Source: Cystobacter fuscus DSM 2262
Lineage (GTDB): Bacteria > Myxococcota > Myxococcia > Myxococcales > Myxococcaceae
Assembly (NCBI RefSeq): GCF_000335475.2
Contig: NZ_ANAH02000032.1
Span: 1 to 64,000, forward strand
Length of the DNA: 64,000 nt
Direction of reading: 5' to 3'
Shown here: positions 41,666 to 51,162 of the stretch, in pieces
Layout: each line of letters opens with the position of its first letter
Position numbering within the stretch: position 1 is the stretch's first letter
Program-made: the position numbers and the translations under genes
The notes under the pieces: generated by a model
Database searches by the model: none
What the model was told of the DNA's origin: nothing
The model's input: only the letters and a program-made list of their open reading frames with translations

Positions 41666-42785
41666 ATGGCGAACGACTCGATGGAGAAAATCGGCGGGCT
41701 TCGCGAGCGTCTGATGGCGCTCAGGGGGCATCTTTGACCTCGATCGCAAGAGGTCTCGCATCGCGCTGATCGAGCGCGAATCCACGCTGCCCACGTTCTG
41801 GGACGACAACACCAAGGCCCAGGCGATGCTCAAGGAGAAGGCCACGCTGGAGTCGAGCGTGGGGGCCTTCGAGAAGGCGCTCCGGGGCCTGGACGACGCG
41901 CAGACGCTGCTGGAGCTGTCGGCGGAGATGAACGACCCGGCCAGCGCGAAGGAGGCCGAGGACTCGCTCGGCTCCGTCGAGGCGGACATCGCCAAGCTGG
42001 AGCTGGCGCGGATGCTCTCCGGCGAGCAGGATCGCTCCTACTGCTTCATGGACATCAACGCGGGCGCGGGCGGCACGGACTCCATGGACTGGGCCGCCAT
42101 GCTCATGCGCATGTACACGCGCTACTGCGAACAGCGCGGCTGGAAGGTGGAGATCAACGACTCGCAGGAGGGCGAGGAGGCGGGCTTCAAGAACGTCTCG
42201 CTGCGCATCGAGGGCGAGTACGCCTACGGCTACCTCAAGGCGGAGGTGGGGGTGCACCGGCTGGTGCGCATCAGCCCCTTCGACGCCAACGCGCGCCGGC
42301 AGACGGCGTTCGCCTCGGTGGACGTGTACCCGGAGGTGGATGACTCCATCCAGATCGACATCCCGGAGAAGGACATCGAGCTGAAGTTCATCCGGGGTGG
42401 CGGCGCGGGCGGTCAGAAGGTCAACAAGACCTCGTCCACGGCGCAGCTGCGCCACCTGCCCACCGGCATCATCATCACCTGCCAGACGGAGCGCTCGCAG
42501 TCGGCCAACAAGGACATGGCGTTCAAGATCCTCCGCGGCCGCCTCTATGAGCTGGAGATGAAGCGGCGCGAGGCGGAGCGGGACGCCGCCGAGGCGCAGA
42601 AGAAGGACATCTCCTTCGGCTCGCAGATCCGCTCGTACGTGCTGGCGCCCTACCGCATGGTGAAGGATCTGCGCACGGGCGTGGAAACGGGCAACGTGGA
42701 CGCGGTGTTGGATGGAGAGCTGGAGCAGTTCGTCACCGCCCAGTTGATGGGGGTGAAGAACCCCAACCGCGCGGCCCCCGAGTAG
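41666..42785 (+). CDS. prfB: Peptide chain release factor 2 (programmed +1 frameshift)
   Basis: Translation begins at ATG 41666 (GGAGG upstream) and reads 23 codons to CTT, then meets in-frame TGA at 41735-41737. Shifting +1 at CTT-TGA-C joins the long frame from GAC 41736 to TAG 42785, giving 372 aa. AGGGGG lies just upstream of the slip site, as in known prfB genes. The product has the codon-reading Ser-Pro-Phe tripeptide of RF2 and the Gly248-Gly-Gln250 peptidyl-hydrolysis motif. RF2 terminates at UGA and UAA, and low RF2 favours the frameshift, so the gene regulates itself. A single-frame gene caller would miss its first 24 codons. Confidence 0.97.
41723..41738 (+). promoter_or_regulatory. 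prfB programmed frameshift site
   Basis: AGGGGGCATCTTTGAC: an internal Shine-Dalgarno-like AGGGGG three bases before CTT-TGA-C. The spacing and slippery codon match the classical RF2 autoregulatory site. Confidence 0.95.
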
Positions 42786-42897
42786 CCCCTCGCCCACCAG
42801 GCGGGGAACCTTTCCGCGGTCTCGTTGTCCAAAGACCGCGGGAAGCCAGGGCAGTGGGGTGGAGCCGTGCGCGGGACGGGCCGCGGGGAGGTCACCG

Positions 42898-43500
42898 GTG
42901 TCTGCGAGCGAAGTGCTCGGGAGTCAGGACGTGGAGACGCCGGAGCGCCTGTTGCTGGCGCGGCTGCGGCGTGGCGAGCCGGAGGCCTTCGAGGCGCTGG
43001 TGCGTGAGCACCAGGATCGGCTCTACGACTTCTGCGTGCGGATGCTCGCGGATCCGGAAGAGGCGTATGACGTGGTGCAGGAGGTGTTCGTGAGCGCCCA
43101 CCAGCACCTGGCGCGCTTCCGGGAGGACTCCAAGCTGTCCACGTGGTTGTTCCGCATCGGAAAGAACCACTGCCTCAACCGGCTGAAGTACCTCAAGCGC
43201 CGGGGCCGGGGCCGCTCGGACGAGTACGGCGAGCAGAGCGAGGGCGCGCTGGCGCGGGCACTGGGCTCGCCCCCGGGGCCCGACGAGGCCCTGGAGTCCG
43301 CGCGCGAGCAGGCGCGGGTGCAGTGGGCCATCTCCCAGCTGGAGCCGGACGCGCGCATGTTGGTGGCGCTCCGGGACATCGAGGGCCTGTCATACGAGGA
43401 AATCGTCGACATCACCGAGCTAGCGTTGGGAACCGTGAAAAGCCGGCTCCACCGGGCCCGGGAGAAGTTGGCGGATGTGTTGGGGCGGCTTGAGGAATGA
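42898..43500 (+). CDS. ECF sigma factor
   Basis: 200 aa from GTG 42898 (GGGGAGG upstream). Region 2 (about 25-95) has Asp-Arg-Leu-Tyr-Asp-Phe-Cys and Asp-Val-Val-Gln-Glu-Val-Phe, then Lys-Leu-Ser-Thr-Trp-Leu-Phe-Arg-Ile for -10 contact. Region 4 (about 140-195) has Leu-Ser-Tyr-Glu-Glu-Ile-Val and Gly-Thr-Val-Lys-Ser-Arg-Leu-His-Arg-Ala-Arg. The stop overlaps the start of the next gene (ATGA), which encodes its probable anti-sigma. This places it in the RpoE-like ECF type with a zinc-binding membrane anti-sigma. Confidence 0.95.
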   Translation: MSASEVLGSQDVETPERLLLARLRRGEPEAFEALVREHQDRLYDFCVRMLADPEEAYDVVQEVFVSAHQHLARFREDSKLSTWLFRIGKNHCLNRLKYLKRRGRGRSDEYGEQSEGALARALGSPPGPDEALESAREQARVQWAISQLEPDARMLVALRDIEGLSYEEIVDITELALGTVKSRLHRAREKLADVLGRLEE

Positions 43501-43880
43501 ACGGTTTTCAGCGGAGACTTGGAGATATGCCAGCGCAGCTCAGCCACCGGGAGACCCGGGCCCTGTTCATCGCCTTCGCGGATGAGGAGCTTCCCACCGA
43601 CACGGCGCGTGAGGTGCGCTCTCACCTGGACACCTGTGGCGAGTGCCAGCGGGGGTGGCAGGCCTATTCGAGCACCGTGCTCCGGGTGCGCCAGGCACCG
43701 CGGCACAAGGCGCCACCGGCGCTGGCCTCGCAGGTGCTGGCACGGGTGAAGCGCCAGCGCCGCTCCGGCCTGCGCGGGTTGAACCTCATGCACGCGCACT
43801 ACCGGCTGCCGGTGGAGATCCTCATTCCCGTGCTGCTCGCGGCCGCGGTGGCGGCCTACCTGCTCGTGTCTTCTCCCTGA
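43497..43880 (+). CDS. Membrane anti-sigma factor with zf-HC2 domain
   Basis: 127 aa from ATG 43497, overlapping the sigma stop by 4 nt. The N-terminal half has His-Leu-Asp-Thr-Cys-Gly-Glu-Cys, the His-x3-Cys-x2-Cys zinc motif of anti-sigma domains. One C-terminal membrane span (about residues 107-124) leaves only a few residues outside. It should hold the upstream ECF sigma factor at the membrane until a signal, thiol oxidation or proteolysis, releases it. ATG 43527 (codon 11) is an alternative start. Confidence 0.9.
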   Translation: MNGFQRRLGDMPAQLSHRETRALFIAFADEELPTDTAREVRSHLDTCGECQRGWQAYSSTVLRVRQAPRHKAPPALASQVLARVKRQRRSGLRGLNLMHAHYRLPVEILIPVLLAAAVAAYLLVSSP

Positions 43881-43956
43881 AAGAAGGGGTGGCTGCGTCC
43901 ATTGATTGCGTCCCGGGGTGCGCTTGGCTAGCGTGCCGCGCCCTCACGGGATGCCC

Positions 43957-45501
43957 ATGTCCGACACGCCAGAGAACAAGACCGCCGAAGTAGACCTTGG
44001 GTCCAAGGAGCAGGAAATCTACGCGCAGCGCCTCGACAAGGCGCGCAAGTGGAAGGACTCCGGCTTCAACCCCTACGGCAATGGGTACCGGCCCCAGCAC
44101 CTGGCCGCCGACATCCTCGCCCGTCACGACAAGCAGTCCACCGAGGAGATCGAGCAGGCCGGGCCCGTCGCCTACGACGTGGCGGGCCGCATCGTGGCCG
44201 TGCGCAGCTTCGGCAAGGCCGCCTTCGTGAAGCTGCGCGACCGCTCCGGGGAGATCCAGGCCCACCTGAAGAAGGACGCGCTCGGGGACGCCTACGAGCT
44301 CTTCAAGCTGTGCGACCTGGGCGACTTCGTGGCGGTGCAGGGTACGCTCTTCCGCTCGAAGACGGGCGAGCTCACCCTGTCGGCGACGAAGTTCCTGCCG
44401 CTCACCAAGTCCCTGCGCCCCCTGCCCGAGAAGTGGCATGGCCTGTCGGACGTGGAGACGCGCTACCGCCAGCGCTACCTGGACCTCGTGTCCAACCCCG
44501 AGGTCAAGCAGACCTTCCTCAAGCGCAACAAGCTCATCCGCCACATCCGCGAGTTCCTCGACGGGCGCGACTTCATCGAGGTGGAGACACCGATGATGCA
44601 CTCGCTGGTGTCCGGCGCGGCGGCGCGTCCGTTCACCACGCACCACAACGCGCTCGACATCGACCTGTACATGCGCATCGCGCCGGAGCTCCACCTCAAG
44701 CGTCTGGTGGTGGGCGGCATCGAGCGCGTGTACGAAATCAACCGCAACTTCCGCAACGAGGGCATCAGCACCCGGCACAACCCCGAGTTCACGATGCTGG
44801 AGTTCTACCAGGCCTACGCCACGTTCGAGGACCTGATGGACCTCACCGAGGAGATGCTCTCGGGGGCGGCCAAGGCGGTGACGGGGGACACCAAGGTCAC
44901 CTACCAGGGCCACGTGCTGGACTTCGGCAAGGGTTGGAAGCGCATCCCCATGACGGAGGCCATCCGCGAGGTGGTGCCCTCCTTGAGCGACAAGGACATG
45001 GCGGACCCGGATCGGCTACGGCACGAGCTGCTCTCCAAGGCCCAGGGCGAGGCGGATCGCCGCGCCATCCAGGCCATGCACCACGGGGAGTTGGTGGGCG
45101 CGCTCTTCGAGCACCACGTGGAGACCACCCTGGTGCACCCCACCTTCATCACCCAGTACCCCACGGCGGTCAGCCCCCTGGCGCGCCGCAATGATCAGAA
45201 CCCGGACTTCACAGATCGCTTCGAGCTGTTCGTCGCGGGCCGGGAGATCGGCAACGCCTTCTCCGAGCTCAACGATCCCCTCGACCAGAAGGAACGCTTC
45301 CTCTCCCAGCTGGAGGCCAAGCAGCGCGGCCAGCAGGAGACGATGGACTACGACGAGGACTACATCCGCGCACTCGAGCACGGCATGCCGCCCACGGCGG
45401 GTGAGGGCATTGGGATTGATCGCGTCGCCATGTTGTTCACCGACGCGCCGTCGATCCGCGACGTCATTCTTTTCCCCCTCCTCAAGCCGCTTGCGAAGTA
45501 G
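43957..45501 (+). CDS. lysS: Lysyl-tRNA synthetase (class II)
   Basis: 514 aa from ATG 43957 (ATG 43951 and an upstream frame opening at 43906 exist). The OB-fold anticodon domain (about 55-165) includes Val-Ala-Gly-Arg-Ile. The class II catalytic core follows, with motif 2 region Phe-Arg-Asn-Glu-Gly-Ile-Ser-Thr-Arg-His-Asn-Pro-Glu-Phe and motif 3 Gly-Ile-Gly-Ile-Asp-Arg. These are standard for LysS. It charges tRNA-Lys. It lies directly before the lipoprotein-release genes, 12 nt upstream. Confidence 0.98.
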   Translation: MSDTPENKTAEVDLGSKEQEIYAQRLDKARKWKDSGFNPYGNGYRPQHLAADILARHDKQSTEEIEQAGPVAYDVAGRIVAVRSFGKAAFVKLRDRSGEIQAHLKKDALGDAYELFKLCDLGDFVAVQGTLFRSKTGELTLSATKFLPLTKSLRPLPEKWHGLSDVETRYRQRYLDLVSNPEVKQTFLKRNKLIRHIREFLDGRDFIEVETPMMHSLVSGAAARPFTTHHNALDIDLYMRIAPELHLKRLVVGGIERVYEINRNFRNEGISTRHNPEFTMLEFYQAYATFEDLMDLTEEMLSGAAKAVTGDTKVTYQGHVLDFGKGWKRIPMTEAIREVVPSLSDKDMADPDRLRHELLSKAQGEADRRAIQAMHHGELVGALFEHHVETTLVHPTFITQYPTAVSPLARRNDQNPDFTDRFELFVAGREIGNAFSELNDPLDQKERFLSQLEAKQRGQQETMDYDEDYIRALEHGMPPTAGEGIGIDRVAMLFTDAPSIRDVILFPLLKPLAK

Positions 45502-45513
45502 GCAGGAACCCCT

Positions 45514-47883
45514 GTGAACGCCGAACGGCAGACCGTCTACCGCTGGAGCCTCATCTGGAGCGGCGTCCTCGTGGCGCTCGTGGGCGTCGTGCTGCTCGGC
45601 GTGGCCATTGGCCGCGTGGATGCGTGGGCGCGGGTCGCCTCGGTGCTGGGGCTGTCCGCCCTGGCCTGGGGCGGGCTCGTGCAGACGATCAACGCGGTCG
45701 GCCTGGTGGCGGTGCAGTCCGCCGTGCCCTCCTCGGTGGGCCTCGTCGGCACCGAGTACCTCGTCATCGGGTCCGCCGCGTGGATCGTGGGCTGGGTGCT
45801 CATCGCCAGCGGCATCCGCCGGGCCCCGGAGTCCACCGAGGGGCCCAGCCCGGCCGCGGGCGCGGTGCTCTATCCCCGGCTCGCGCGCTACCGGGACTTC
45901 TACTGGAGCACGCTGGGCGCCTACGGCGGCGGCATGCTGCTGGCGGAGCTGGTGCTCATCCTCCTGCAGACGTTCCTGTCGAGCGGAGGAGGTGCGAGCG
46001 GAGGAGGGCAGGGGGGTCTGGCGCCCACGGTGGCCTTCGCGGTGTCGCTCATCATCGCCTCGCTCGTCGCCTTCGGGTGCGGCTTCGTGGGGGCCGCGCG
46101 GGCGCGGCGGCTGGCCATGCCCGAGGCCACCATCGGGGTCATCTACCTCGGCCTGCCCGTGCCCATCGGCCTGACGCTGATGGAGCAGTTGCCGGACCTC
46201 CAGGTGTCCCTGGGCTACCGGCTGCGCGAAGTGACGTACGTGGCGGACATGCTCGGCCGCCCGGTGGTGGGCTACTGGCTGGTGTTCTCGCTGTTGGTGC
46301 TCATGCTGGTGCTGGGCATCAACACGGGCTTCATCGCCGCGGGCAGCGGGCGCATGGATCTGCGGCTGGGCTTCGAGCTGTTCGTCGCCCGGCGCCACGT
46401 GGGGGTGTTCCGCCCCTCGCTCGTGTTCGGCACGCTGGCGGTGCTCCTGTTCGGCATCGTCCCGCCGCTCATCATCTACGGCATCATCCGTGCCGTGGAG
46501 GCGGCCGTGGAGCGCACCCGCATCCGGGAGCTGGGCCTGAAGGATCCGCTCGCCGCCGCCTCCGCGCTCAACCGTCTGAAGCTGCGCGAGCAGTCACCCA
46601 CCATGATGATGACGGCGCTCTCGGTGGGCGGCGTGGGCGTGGGCGTGATGGCGCTCATCATCGTCCTGTCGGTGATGAGCGGCTTCGAGGAGGACCTGCA
46701 GAACAAGATCCTCGGGGCGCACTCGCACGTGGTGGTGTCGAAGTACGCGGGCCACCTGTCCGAGTACAAGCGGCTGATGGAGCAGATCGCCAAGGTGCCC
46801 GGCGTGGCGGGCCAGACGCCCTCCATCGACAACCCGGTGATGGTGCTCGCCGAGGACGAGGTGCAGGGCATCGTGCTCAAGGGGATTGATCCGGAGACCG
46901 TGGGCTCGGTGCTGGATCTGCGCCGGAACATGCTGCCCGGGGGCGAGCTGGACAACCTGGAGACCCCCCAGAAGATCGCGCCCCGGCGCTCGCTGGGCCT
47001 GGGCTCGAAGCCCTCCGGCCAGGACGACGAGGAGGACGAGGAGGTCGATCCCATCATCGGGAAGACCACCCGGGGCACCGAGCAGAAGGTGCTGCCGGGC
47101 ATCATCCTCGGCCGGGAGCTGGCCACCATCCTGCGCGTGGTGGTGGGAGACCGGGTGAACGTCATCTCGCCCCAGGGCGCGGAGCTGGGCCCCGCGGGCC
47201 TCATCCCCAAGAGCCGCGCCTTCCGCGTGGCGGGCATCTTCTACTCGGGTATGTACGAGTACGACGCCAAGTTCGCCTACATCCTGCTGGCCGAGGCCCA
47301 GAAGCTCTTCAACACCACGGGGCCCACGGGCATCGAGTTGAAGGTGGCGGACGTGGACGACGCGCGGCGCATCGCCACGCAGGTGTCGCGCGAGCTGGGG
47401 GGCTATCCCTACCGCGCCCGGGACTGGGGGGAGATCCACCGCAACATCTTCTCCGCGCTCCGGCTGGAGAAGCTGGTGATGGGCATCATCCTGTCCATCA
47501 TCATCATCGTGGCCGCGGGCCTCATCGTGGCCACGGTCATCATGCTCGTGCTGGAGAAGCGCAAGGAGATCGCCGTGCTCAAGGCACTGGGCGTCTCCGA
47601 CGGCGGCATCGTGAAGATCTTCCTCGCCGAGGGTCTCCAGATTGGCGTGGCCGGGGGCCTGCTCGGGCTCTTCTCGGGGCTGGCGTGGTGCTACTTCATC
47701 CTGAAGGTGGGCATCAAACTGGACCCGTCCGTCTATTACATCCCCAACCTGCCGGTGAAGATCGAGCCGGTGCAGACGGCGCTCGCGGTGGTCATCGCGG
47801 TGCTGGTCACCTATCTGGCGTCCATCTATCCCGCGCTCAAGGCGAGCAGCGTGGAGCCGGTGGAAGGCCTCAAGGCGGAGTGA
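45514..47883 (+). CDS. lolE: LolC/LolE-type lipoprotein-release permease with long N-terminal membrane extension
   Basis: 789 aa from GTG 45514, about twice the usual LolC/E length. The C-terminal ~430 residues are a standard MacB/FtsX-type permease. They have one span near residue 375, a large periplasmic domain and three C-terminal spans, with Lys-Ala-Leu-Gly-Val-Ser and Glu-Gly-Leu-Gln near the end. The periplasmic domain has an acidic insert (Asp-Asp-Glu-Glu-Asp-Glu-Glu). The N-terminal ~350 residues add about eight membrane spans of unknown role. lolD follows after 5 nt, so one permease probably forms the full transporter. It extracts lipoproteins from the inner membrane for delivery to LolA. 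Confidence 0.88.
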   Translation: MNAERQTVYRWSLIWSGVLVALVGVVLLGVAIGRVDAWARVASVLGLSALAWGGLVQTINAVGLVAVQSAVPSSVGLVGTEYLVIGSAAWIVGWVLIASGIRRAPESTEGPSPAAGAVLYPRLARYRDFYWSTLGAYGGGMLLAELVLILLQTFLSSGGGASGGGQGGLAPTVAFAVSLIIASLVAFGCGFVGAARARRLAMPEATIGVIYLGLPVPIGLTLMEQLPDLQVSLGYRLREVTYVADMLGRPVVGYWLVFSLLVLMLVLGINTGFIAAGSGRMDLRLGFELFVARRHVGVFRPSLVFGTLAVLLFGIVPPLIIYGIIRAVEAAVERTRIRELGLKDPLAAASALNRLKLREQSPTMMMTALSVGGVGVGVMALIIVLSVMSGFEEDLQNKILGAHSHVVVSKYAGHLSEYKRLMEQIAKVPGVAGQTPSIDNPVMVLAEDEVQGIVLKGIDPETVGSVLDLRRNMLPGGELDNLETPQKIAPRRSLGLGSKPSGQDDEEDEEVDPIIGKTTRGTEQKVLPGIILGRELATILRVVVGDRVNVISPQGAELGPAGLIPKSRAFRVAGIFYSGMYEYDAKFAYILLAEAQKLFNTTGPTGIELKVADVDDARRIATQVSRELGGYPYRARDWGEIHRNIFSALRLEKLVMGIILSIIIIVAAGLIVATVIMLVLEKRKEIAVLKALGVSDGGIVKIFLAEGLQIGVAGGLLGLFSGLAWCYFILKVGIKLDPSVYYIPNLPVKIEPVQTALAVVIAVLVTYLASIYPALKASSVEPVEGLKAE

Positions 47884-47888
47884 GGACG

Positions 47889-48563
47889 ATGGCACTGCTC
47901 TCCATCCGCGACGTCTTCAAGAGCTACTTCCTGCACGGCAAGCGCATCGACGTGCTGCGCGGCGTCTCCCTGGACATCGACAAGGGGGAGATGGTGAGCC
48001 TCATCGGCGCGTCCGGTGCGGGCAAGAGCACGTTCCTGCACGTGCTGGGCACGCTGGACATGCCCGCCGCGGGCGAGCTGCTCTTCGATGGCCAGAGCGT
48101 CTTCGCCATGAACGACGCGGAGATCGCCGACTTTCGCAACCGCACCATCGGCTTCGTCTTCCAGAGCCACTACCTGCTGCCCGAGTTCACCGCGTTGGAG
48201 AACGTGGCCATGCCGGCGCTCATCCAGCGCCGGGAGCGGGCGCCCACCTATGCCTACGCGCGGGAGTTGCTCGAGCGGGTGGGCCTGGGCAGCCGGGTGG
48301 ATCACCGGCCCGGAGAGCTATCCGGCGGTGAGGCGCAGCGCGTGGCCCTGGCGCGCGCCCTGGTGCTCAAGCCGGCGGTGCTGCTCGCCGACGAGCCCAC
48401 GGGCAACCTGGATCCCGCCACCGGCGAGGGCATCCACCAGTTGCTGCGCGAGGTGAACCGGGACCTGGGCATCACCGCCGTGGTGGTGACGCACAACGAG
48501 ACCCTGGCGCGCTCCATGCCCCGGCGGTTGCGGCTGATGGCCGGCCAGGTAACCGAAGCATGA
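47889..48563 (+). CDS. lolD: Lipoprotein-releasing ABC ATPase LolD
   Basis: The 224-aa ATPase has Walker A Gly-Ala-Ser-Gly-Ala-Gly-Lys-Ser-Thr, a Q-loop in Val-Phe-Gln-Ser-His-Tyr-Leu-Leu-Pro, signature Leu-Ser-Gly-Gly-Glu, Walker B Val-Leu-Leu-Ala-Asp-Glu-Pro-Thr-Gly-Asn and an H-loop His. The Gln-Ser-His-Tyr and Pro-Thr-Gly-Asn-Leu-Asp features fit the LolD/MacB group. It starts 5 nt after the permease gene and powers lipoprotein release. Confidence 0.95.
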   Translation: MALLSIRDVFKSYFLHGKRIDVLRGVSLDIDKGEMVSLIGASGAGKSTFLHVLGTLDMPAAGELLFDGQSVFAMNDAEIADFRNRTIGFVFQSHYLLPEFTALENVAMPALIQRRERAPTYAYARELLERVGLGSRVDHRPGELSGGEAQRVALARALVLKPAVLLADEPTGNLDPATGEGIHQLLREVNRDLGITAVVVTHNETLARSMPRRLRLMAGQVTEA

Positions 48564-48652
48564 GGCCTTCCGGACCCCCGTCCGGCGCTTTCTCATTGAG
48601 ACCCGCTGATTTCCTCCCATAGATTGCCCCGCCCTTTACCGGCCGACTTCTC

Positions 48653-51061
48653 TTGAGGCTCCCCGTTCTTCCGCTCAGGTTCCTTGTTCCTCTCCTCGTC
48701 GCCGCATGGACGGTGATGCCCGGTCGCGTGCTCGCGCAGACGAACACGGATGCGCCTCCCGCGACCTCCGCCCCCCGAAGCGCCGATGCCCCGGTCGATC
48801 CCGACCGGCAGGCGCGTGAGGACGAGGTCACCGACATCCGCGTCGAGGGCAACCGCCGCGTCGAGGCCGAGGCCATCCGCCGCGCCCTGCGCACCCAGGT
48901 GGGCACGGACCTCGACACGTCCCGCAGCGCCGAGGATCTCCGGGCCGTCTGGGCGCTCGGCTACTTCAGCGACGTGCAGTTGCTCGTGCAGCGCCTGCCC
49001 GCCGGCGGCGTCATCTACGTGGTGCGCGTGCAGGAGCGCCCGTCCATCCGCTCGGTGAAGCTCGCCGGCAACGAGGAGATCAGCCAGGACGACCTCAAGG
49101 AGTCCATCGAGGTCAAGCCCCTCACCATCCTGGACATGGACACGGTGCGCAGCACCCAGAAGAAGATCCAGGAGAAGTACATCGAGAAGGGCTACTTCCT
49201 GGCCGAGGTGTCCCACAAGATCGAGCCCGTGGCGGGTGGCCAGGTCGACGTGGTCTTCACCGTCGAGGAGAACTCGAAGGTGCTGGTGAAGGACATCGTC
49301 ATCCTGGGGGCGGAGAAGATCTCCGTCTCCCGGCTCAAGGACGTGATGCTCACCAAGCAGGGCGGCTACCTGTCGTTCCTCACGAGCGAGGGCACCTACC
49401 GCGAGGAGGTCTTCCAGCGCGACCTGCAGGTCATCCAGGCCACCTACTACGACGAGGGCTTCATCAACGTCCGGGTGGACAAGCCCAACGTGTCGCTGTC
49501 GGCCGACAAGCGCGACATCTACATCACCCTCCGGGTGACCGAGGGCGAGCGCTATGACATCGGCAAGATCGACTTCTCCGGCGACCTGGTGGTGCCCAAG
49601 GAGGAGCTGGCGCGCCTGATGAGCACGAACTCCGGCGAGCACTTCAGCCGCTCGAAGCTCGGCACGGACATCCAGGCCCTCACGGACGTCTACTACGACC
49701 GGGGCTACGCCTACGCCAACATCAACCCCGTCACCAACATCAACGCCGACCAGCGCACGGTGGACCTGACCTTCGACGTGCAGCAGGGTCCCCAGGTCAC
49801 CATCGAGCGCATCGAGGTGATGGGCAACACCAAGACGCGGGACAAGGTCATCCGCCGCGAGCTGCGCGTCTACGAGGGGGAGCTGTACAGCGGCACCGGC
49901 GTGCGCCGCAGCAAGGAGCGCGTGACGGCGCTCGGCTTCTTCGAGACGGTGGAGGTCAACCAGAAGCCCGGCTCGCGCGGGGACTCCATCGTCCTGACGG
50001 TGGAGGTGAAGGAGAAGGCGACCGGCACCTTCCAGGTGGGCCTGGGCTTCTCCAACGTGGAGGACTTCATCTTCACGGCCCAGGTGTCGCAGAACAACTT
50101 CCTCGGCTGGGGCCAGAGCGTGTCCGCCTCGGCGCAGATCTCCAGCCTGCGCTCGCTCGTGCAGCTGTCGTTCTTCGACCCGTACTTCCTGGACACCAAC
50201 TACATCTTCTCCGCGGACTTCTTCCGGGTGGAGTCCAACTACGTCGACTTCGACCGCCGCTCCACGGGTGGCAACGTCGGCCTGGGCTACCAGATCGTCG
50301 AGGATCTGCTCGTCAACGTGGGCTACTCGCAGGAGCACGTGAGTGTCTCCGCCCTGTCGAACCTTGGCGGCGTGCTGCTGGCCAACCGTTTCCTCAGTGG
50401 CGTGACGAGCTCGGCGCGCCTGTCCGTCACCTACGACAAGCGCAACAACCGCCTCTTCCCCTCCCAGGGCTTCATCCACTACGGCTCGGTGGAGTACGCG
50501 CCGGGCTTCCTCGGCGGCTCGTTCCTCTTCGCGCGCTACAGCGCCTACTCGCGCCTGTACTTCCCGCTGCCCCTGGGCGCCGTCTTCAAGACCAACGCCA
50601 CCGTGGGCTACATCCAGTCGCTGGACAACCAGCGGCCGCTGCCCATCTCCGAGCTCTACTACCTGGGCGGCATCAACTCGATGCGCGGCTACGCGTTGCG
50701 CACCATCAGCCCCTCGCTGCTGGTGCCCAACTCCTCCTCGCCCGATGCCGTCATCCAGTCCATCAACGTGGGCGGCAACAAGCAGTTCATCCTCAACGTG
50801 GAGTTGGAGTTCCCCATCTTCGAGAAGGCCGGCATCCGCGGCGTGGTCTTCTACGACGCGGGCAACGCCTACGCCTCCAACGAGCGCTTCTTCGAGGACA
50901 AGCAGGACAAGCTGCCCCTGGGCCTGTTCCACTCGGTGGGATTCGGCTTCCGGTGGTTCTCGCCGGTCGGTCCCTTGCGCTTCGAGTGGGGAATCCCGCT
51001 CACCAAGCGCCCGGATGATCAGCCCATCCTCTTCGAGTTTACGATCGGCAATTTCTTCTGA
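48653..51061 (+). CDS. bamA: Outer-membrane protein assembly factor BamA
   Basis: 802 aa, read from TTG 48653 because it gives a full Sec signal peptide ending Leu-Ala-Gln. Five POTRA repeats fill about residues 45-410, each with the Gly-Asn motif (for example Val-Glu-Gly-Asn, Leu-Ala-Gly-Asn-Glu). A 16-strand Omp85 barrel follows, with Gly-Gly-Ile-Asn-Ser-Met-Arg-Gly-Tyr near residue 680. The protein ends in Phe, as expected for a barrel protein. It inserts beta-barrel proteins, including LptD, into the outer membrane. skp and lpxD follow, as in many Proteobacteria. Confidence 0.97.
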   Translation: MRLPVLPLRFLVPLLVAAWTVMPGRVLAQTNTDAPPATSAPRSADAPVDPDRQAREDEVTDIRVEGNRRVEAEAIRRALRTQVGTDLDTSRSAEDLRAVWALGYFSDVQLLVQRLPAGGVIYVVRVQERPSIRSVKLAGNEEISQDDLKESIEVKPLTILDMDTVRSTQKKIQEKYIEKGYFLAEVSHKIEPVAGGQVDVVFTVEENSKVLVKDIVILGAEKISVSRLKDVMLTKQGGYLSFLTSEGTYREEVFQRDLQVIQATYYDEGFINVRVDKPNVSLSADKRDIYITLRVTEGERYDIGKIDFSGDLVVPKEELARLMSTNSGEHFSRSKLGTDIQALTDVYYDRGYAYANINPVTNINADQRTVDLTFDVQQGPQVTIERIEVMGNTKTRDKVIRRELRVYEGELYSGTGVRRSKERVTALGFFETVEVNQKPGSRGDSIVLTVEVKEKATGTFQVGLGFSNVEDFIFTAQVSQNNFLGWGQSVSASAQISSLRSLVQLSFFDPYFLDTNYIFSADFFRVESNYVDFDRRSTGGNVGLGYQIVEDLLVNVGYSQEHVSVSALSNLGGVLLANRFLSGVTSSARLSVTYDKRNNRLFPSQGFIHYGSVEYAPGFLGGSFLFARYSAYSRLYFPLPLGAVFKTNATVGYIQSLDNQRPLPISELYYLGGINSMRGYALRTISPSLLVPNSSSPDAVIQSINVGGNKQFILNVELEFPIFEKAGIRGVVFYDAGNAYASNERFFEDKQDKLPLGLFHSVGFGFRWFSPVGPLRFEWGIPLTKRPDDQPILFEFTIGNFF

Positions 51062-51078
51062 TAGGTCGTCCGTCCACT

Positions 51079-51109
51079 CTGTTCCCGGCCTTTCGGGGCC
51101 GTTGAACAG
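51079..51109 (+). terminator. Hairpin between bamA and skp
   Basis: CTGTTC (51079-51084) pairs with GAACAG (51104-51109), and CGGCC (51086-51090) pairs with GGCCG (51097-51101). It lies 18 nt after the bamA stop. There is no T-run, so it may attenuate rather than end transcription. Confidence 0.5.
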
Positions 51110-51162
51110 GGAAACCGGCGGGACGTCGAACTTTCCAAACTTCCCCCGAGGAGCTGTCGCAC

